A stretch of DNA of 64,000 nt from Aedes albopictus (Eukaryota > Arthropoda > Insecta > Diptera > Culicidae). Where the stretch lies: assembly GCF_035046485.1 (NCBI RefSeq), contig NC_085137.1, positions 5,991,977 through 6,055,976 on the forward strand. Direction: 5' to 3'. Below the pieces are notes generated by a model. The model saw only the letters and a list, made by a program, of their open reading frames with translations. It was not told the origin of the DNA and searched no databases. Shown piece after piece: positions 58,817-64,000 of the stretch. A program made the translations under genes and the position numbers. Position 1 is the stretch's first letter; each line of letters starts with the position of its first letter.

Positions 58817-59020
58817 GGCTCGTGGCCATGCGGTTAGCGTCACCAAGCGTATAAACATACGATGCCACGGGGTGAGGGTTCGATTCCCGCTCCGAGTGAT
58901 GAAACTTCTCGCAAGAATGTTTCTTCCTCGTATAGTGCTCGTGTCCGTTGTCTAGTGTTAAGTTTCGTTCAGTCTTACAGCCTCTGGCTGAAGACGGTGT
59001 CCGTGTCTTTTTTTTTATAA
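58817..59020 (+). mobile_element. tRNA-derived SINE (family B), copy 2
   Basis: The head GGCTCGTGGCCATGCGGTTA has B box GGTTCGATTCCC. The body GTGTTAAGTTTCGTTCAGTC and end GTGTCCGTGTC plus T run match 24300-24466. Confidence 0.8.
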
Positions 59021-59629
59021 AAAATATTTCCATTAGACTGGTCAAAACTAGTGCTCGTATCCTAAGTGTTTAAAGACAGACCTGTTGGAATCCCAAGATG
59101 GCCGCCACAATGGCCGACTTTGGCACCTACTCACGATTTGGAGCGCACTAATCTCTTTGTAAACAAAACCAGCTCAGCTGATCTTCTTATTTTATGCTTA
59201 TTACAAGTGAGCAAGAACAGAATAATCAAATGCACTCTTGTTTAAAGCTTGCTTCTTGAGATTTGTGCGTCTGAAGTTCAGATGAACTGTTGAAGCGGGA
59301 TTTCAAGACGTTTGTCCTTAAATGATTTTTTTCAATGACTTTGATTTCAATGTGGCTTCAGAAAATTTTAGGTATAGAATACGATAAACTACTATTAAGA
59401 CACCGATCATCGGATATTATATAAACAAAATAAATAAAATATAAAAATAAAATTCTTAACGGGATCTCTGAAAGAATCCTAACTGGAATATCGGAAGAAA
59501 TTCTAGTAAAAATATAAAGAAGATTTATTACATAATTCTTGGGAGGGATTACTAGCTGAAATCACGTAAGAATCCTTTGAGTTCTATTTAATGGATGCAG
59601 GAGTTTCAATTCCCCTACCAAAAAGCAGC

Positions 59630-60400
59630 ACCGAAATGTGAATTTTCAAATCAAACGATCCATCATCTGTAAGTTCTACAACTATTCAACAACTTTGCCG
59701 AAGACACCATTTTTCTAAGTGGTAAGAATCCTGAGATATATCAGATGTATAATTTGCTTACTCAGTAGTGCCACCTATAAGTATCTGGAATTCCTTATTG
59801 AACAGTCCATCATCTGTGAGACCTAGTGATCAGAATCCTGAGATATAAGACGTATAAAATCCGCATGCTCACTAGCGCCACCTATGCGTTGAGTTTCAAA
59901 CTAAACGGCACTTCATCGGTAAATACTGGGCCTACTCCACAACATTGCCGAAGATGCCATCTTTCTAAGTGATCAGGATCCTGAGATATATTAAACATAA
60001 TCTGTTTGTAGAATTCCAAATTCAACAGCCCATCATTTTGAAATCGATGTTGTATTCAGCATCTCCTCCATGTTATTAAGTGATCAGAGAGATTCCATGT
60101 TACTAAGTGATCAGAATCCCGAAATATAAGAATATCAAATTAACATGCTCACTAGCACCACCTATGTGTGGAGTTCCAAATCAAATGACCCTTCATCTGT
60201 AAGTACTTGGCCTACACTACAGCATTGCCGAAGATACCATCTTTCTAAATGATCAGAGGATCCTGAAATATATGAAACGTAAAATTTGCACGCTCAATAG
60301 CGCCATCTAGGTGTGAAATTTCCAATCAAACGGTTCATTATTAGAAATAACTTGATCCAACATAACTTTGTCAAGAACACCATATTTATATGTAATGAGG
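59630..60400 (+). repeat. tandem array of ~110-170-bp units
   Basis: Each unit carries CATCATCTGTAAG-like, CATTGCCGAAGA, CATCTTTCTAAGTGATCAG and CTCACTAGCGCCACCTAT text. About five units, with deletions. Confidence 0.8.
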
Positions 60401-60433
60401 TTTTTGATACATATGTATGTGATCAAATACTTA

Positions 60434-60962
60434 ATACTTACACTCTCGATCAAAAGTTTTGGGTTACCCCCTTAAAAACATGTGATTTTTTCAGATCTCA
60501 GCCAATTTACGTTTGGTTTCAAGAATCTAGGTCTCATTAAATGGTAGCCAAAACAAAATTTAAACTGAAAGATAGATAACAAAGATACCAACAAATCACT
60601 TTTTCATGTTTTACTGAAGTGATCCTCACCTTTTGGCTTATACATCATACTTTTGGTCAATGACATCAATAGTAAATATACCTAATAACTTTTTTCCTAG
60701 GTGTTATAGCTACGTTCAGTAAAAAGAAGTTGAAAGCTAATAGAAAAAGATCATATTCCTGGTCTCGTCTTAAAGTTTGCTCGACTTTGGTTTCCAACGG
60801 CAAAATAACATTGTTTATATTTATTTGTTTTTTTTAGAAAATTTGGCAACTGTAGGGTAAGTTTACGTACACATATTTTTACAGTTCCGTCTAAATCATA
60901 TTCAAAGTTACGAAAATACATGATTTTGAGAGAGTGACTCCAAAATGTTGATCAGAAGCGCT
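60434..60962 (+). mobile_element. TIR element, ~530 bp
   Basis: The left end CTCTCGATCAAAAGTTTTGG and the reverse complement of the right end (CTTCTGATCAACATTTTGGA) are related over ~45 bp. Interior similarity to 18230-18715. No ORF. Confidence 0.65.
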
Positions 60963-63120
60963 CACTAGAACCGTCTATCAAGAAAATGATGAACTTATGT
61001 GAACTAAACAACAAAAACTATGACTTTCCGAACAACTTTGCTAAGATCACCGATCTACTAACAAGTCATGAGATATAGAATAACAAATATGGGGTCCAAA
61101 TGGATTCCAGGTATCTGAAATGAATTATCAGTTTCCCAGTTGTAAAAAAAGTTGTGACTTTTTTTTTTCGACGGCGAGATGCCGCTTGTATTCTCGTCAG
61201 CACATAATCACTGGACAATTGGATTGGTACTTATCGGTGAGCTCGTTCCATATTATTTATATTACTAACAGTATATCATACAAAAAATTAACAGTATTAA
61301 ACGTGAACAGTAAAATTTCAGGAAGTAGTTGCCCTCGACAAGTACGCCGGTGGCGCATTTTGTTTTGGGCACATCATGTGACTCTTCGACACATTGAACA
61401 ATAATTGATAAAAAAAAGTGAATATGTGCTGCAGTTTTCGTTTCGTTAAGGGTTCTTTGAATAAGTGGACTGCAAGTGGTGAACCTTTTTATAAGGATTC
61501 ACTTCGTGTTGGCCTTTCGAGGTTGTGGTCTACGCCGACGAGATGGTTAGAAATCAAAACTCGGTAAAAGTAGTTTTACATCGTTCGCTCGCTGTACAGA
61601 TAGCCTTGATCGTCTTCCACAGGACTCAAGGATCATTATCGAGCAGCCGGTACGCTCGTGGTAGAAATCGAACATGCTCAAAAATAAATTCATATCCCTT
61701 GGAGCAATACTTTCATCCCGATGACGGCGGTGGTGGAAAATTGCAATCAACGACGACGACGAGATCGAAGGGAACAGAGGCATAAAAAATTGAAAATGCA
61801 CAAAGAATTTCGTGCTCGTGAGTACAGTTCCCACGCTGAGGCACGATCATAGGCTTTGGCTTGCGCGCACCTTCGCACTGCAGCCACCACGCCGCCGCCG
61901 CCGGCCTCCAAGGATCGGCTCGGCGACTCGGTGCAATAAAAAAGTAAAGCCAAGCATGACCACTAGAGCAACAACAGTTGTTAAGGCCTACCACAGCGAG
62001 ACCGGCGGCCACGACGGTGGTGGAGAGATGGCAACGACAACGACTGCCCAGAAAGCAGATCCGCATACCCTTAGTAATAATAATTATTGTTATTATTCTA
62101 TATTCAAAACAATCGCTAAAGTTGTCGTAATTGACAACTGAAACGGTCATAGCTGAAAGACATAACATAACCTCGATTTGAAGTCCGTGCTTGCAGTCTG
62201 CGAGGTCCCTAAAGATATAAACGATCTCCCCACGATGCACTACTGAAGGGACGGACGGACGGACGGACGCTGGCAGATAGATCCATGAGCTTCAAAACCG
62301 TTTTTAGACAGACAAGATTTCTTTTATTCCCGAGCAGGTATGCTTTAGAAACTCACGTACGTCGCGAGATTGACTTAAAAAGAAGAGACAGAAAAAAGAA
62401 GAACATCGTCCCCTCAGCTGTGTTATGCGACATTTGAAGCATTATTGTGGTCTGTGAATATCGGAAGGGAGGATGATCGTTTAAATATCAAAGCTCGATC
62501 GCAAAATAATGTGCGCTCAACAATAGCAGTCGACTGCCGATCCGAGTCGGTACCGGCCGTTTGAGTGCACCACAGGGACATAGGACTAAAAATAATCAAA
62601 AATCGTGAGCTCCGAGCTCCGTGAGCAAATTCAACATTTTATTAATTTATCTCCCATATCTTGTGTGCCCTGGGTCTCCTCATTTTCCGCGCGCGCTGCT
62701 CGCGCACTCTGTTTCCACATTATAAACAGATTTGCTAACGATAGGGCAGTCCAAGCGAACCCTTCGGAAATGCGGGTTTATTAGTTGCTGGGAGAAGCGG
62801 CGGAATGTGACCTCCATGCGATCAATTTGTTTCCCTAAGGGGGGAGATCAAGCTGAGGAGAAGAAATAATTTTATGACCCTGTTTCTATGGTCATAAAAA
62901 TGGGAGTGCTTGTTTTGGAGTTGCACAGCAGAACTGTCGTAAATCAATTGATGATGCACTTGTTCGATTGATTAATATTAGGAGAGGAAATGTACCGAAA
63001 GATATGCATTATTTAGCAAATGTGGGGAGGGGAATGATCGAATTTCACGTAAGATGATTGAAGAAATGTTTTCTACAAAATCACTCAAATAACTAAGAAC
63101 AGTAGCGACGGTGTCGTTAT
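60963..63120. other. Fat intron; no gene recognised
   Basis: There is a GACG tetranucleotide run at ~62251-62270 and GCC-rich text at ~61880-61915. Short frames have no recognised similarity. Confidence 0.35.
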
Positions 63121-63124
63121 TGAC

Positions 63125-63300
63125 AAACATACATACACCAAAGCAGTGATAGAGCGAGCGAAAACGCGAGGAGCCAAAACCGTAGCCCGTCAGCACTATT
63201 CGGCTCTGAAAAACGAAGTGAAACGCTTATTTAGACAGGACAAAAGAGCATGGTCGGACTCACTAGACGAGGAATCAATCACTAAAACATGTGAGAAGGC
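63125..63300 (+). pseudogene. LINE fragment (endonuclease-RT linker region)
   Basis: The frame reads KTRGAKTVARQHYSALKNEV followed by KRLFRQDKRAWSDSL, a pattern I associate with the segment before the RT in CR1/RTE-like LINEs. The similarity ends near 63300. Confidence 0.6.
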
Positions 63301-63430
63301 CTCAAGTGCAAGGATGCCCCTAAGAAAAGTATTGGCCTCATTGAAGCACAGCACGAGGCATTCTATTGTACAGGGATGGCATTTCACCGCAGTGGTATCA
63401 AGCTCGATACGGATAAACTCAAGTACTTAG

Positions 63431-64000
63431 GTACTTCAGTATTTTGAAACTCACTTTATTGTTCTTTTTTCTCTCCTCTCTCATCTACTCTCTTTGTTGT
63501 TGTCAGAGAGCGAAGAGCCAAAATTCAGTAAATAGCATTAAACTCAAATTTGAGTATTTTGAACTAGCAGTTGGGTGATACAAACTTAGCCTGTAGGTAC
63601 TCGTCGCACGGGGTCAATTTAAAAAAAAACACCAACATCGTTTCCACGAACTCAAATATGGGTTCTCTCACGCAACCCCGAAGTTTGGTGAAATAAATTC
63701 ACATTGGTGTACCTTGTTTTCTCCGTATAGGTACATGGATTAGAATGGTTGCTGTAATTGAACAGCTTTTGCTTAATTCTGCAGCAGTGAAATCCAACTT
63801 TGAAGTGCTACCGAGCTTTTGTGGGATGTGAATTAAAGGTTGGTTCAACAAGTGAATCTAGCGAAGTGAAAATTTAACAGTGATGAAGAGCAATTCGGCT
63901 ATCTGCTACTTTGGTACGGTTGTCTTCGTCGTACGCAAAACGAGAACAAATTCCAACTGGTACATAGGGTGAAACTTCGTGTAATCATTCGATATACAGT
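63431..64000. other. Fat intron, nothing recognised
   Basis: No ORF or repeat is supported. Confidence 0.35.

Larger units (their letters stand above)
53539..64000 (-). other. partial upstream intron of the Fat-type gene (>10.4 kb)
   Basis: It follows the acceptor at 53539. No cadherin-like frame exists between it and the right edge, so earlier exons lie outside. It contains repeats, listed separately. Confidence 0.65.

Noticed and set aside
59630..60400. CRISPR-like array
   Set aside because: Units are long, diverged and of uneven length, in a eukaryotic intron; it is a minisatellite.
61713..62240. 175-codon minus-strand frame
   Set aside because: Driven by GCC/GTC-rich simple sequence; no domain recognised.

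Overview
The window looks like nuclear DNA of a culicine mosquito, most likely an Aedes. It has long introns, dense nested transposable elements, a near-complete copy of a SINE that I recognise as the Aedes Feilai family, and long stretches of the degenerate GGAATCC-type minisatellite I associate with Aedes genomes. No bacterial, CRISPR or plasmid features are present. The species is inferred from repeats, not from a marker gene.

Two host genes are present, both on the minus strand and both running off the window. (1) A TOG-domain gene of the TOGARAM/crescerin type, which acts on ciliary and axonemal microtubules. Its first coding exon is at 28645-31821 and the next recognised exon is at 1216-1563. 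Between them is a 27-kb intron (1564-28644), and the 3' part lies left of base 1. (2) The 3' half of a giant Fat-type cadherin (ft): penultimate exon 48165-53538, a 63-bp intron, and last exon 45398-48101. These encode 12 cadherin repeats, EGF x4, LamG, EGF, LamG, a membrane span and the cytoplasmic tail. The upstream Fat intron fills 53539-64000 and beyond.

The TOGARAM intron is a mobile-element archive. Its best-preserved resident is a 6,568-bp LTR retrotransposon of mdg1/412 type (5822-12389). Its LTRs look identical and it has a TATT target duplication, two small leader ORFs, gag with an HIV-type slippery heptamer, and an intact-looking pol with no env. It landed inside one arm of an older inverted-repeat element. 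A second, non-coding LTR element (14146-18078, 119-bp identical LTRs, 5-bp duplication) carries a 132/133-bp higher-order tandem repeat. Further right are a 116-bp piggyBac-type MITE, a LINE split by a 2-kb repeat, a 1.1-kb TIR element and several minisatellites.

The intergenic stretch 32.2-44.5 kb holds a ~150-bp satellite array with a hAT-type MITE (8-bp target duplication) and a 2.1-kb block inserted in it, two foldback/hairpin elements, a Feilai SINE and a 2.9-kb GGAATCC array. The Fat intron at the right carries more SINEs, a TIR element, a ~150-bp minisatellite and LINE debris. No tRNA, rRNA or miRNA gene could be supported; all tRNA-like sequences look like SINE heads. Repeat identities come from reading the sequence by eye, without database searches.
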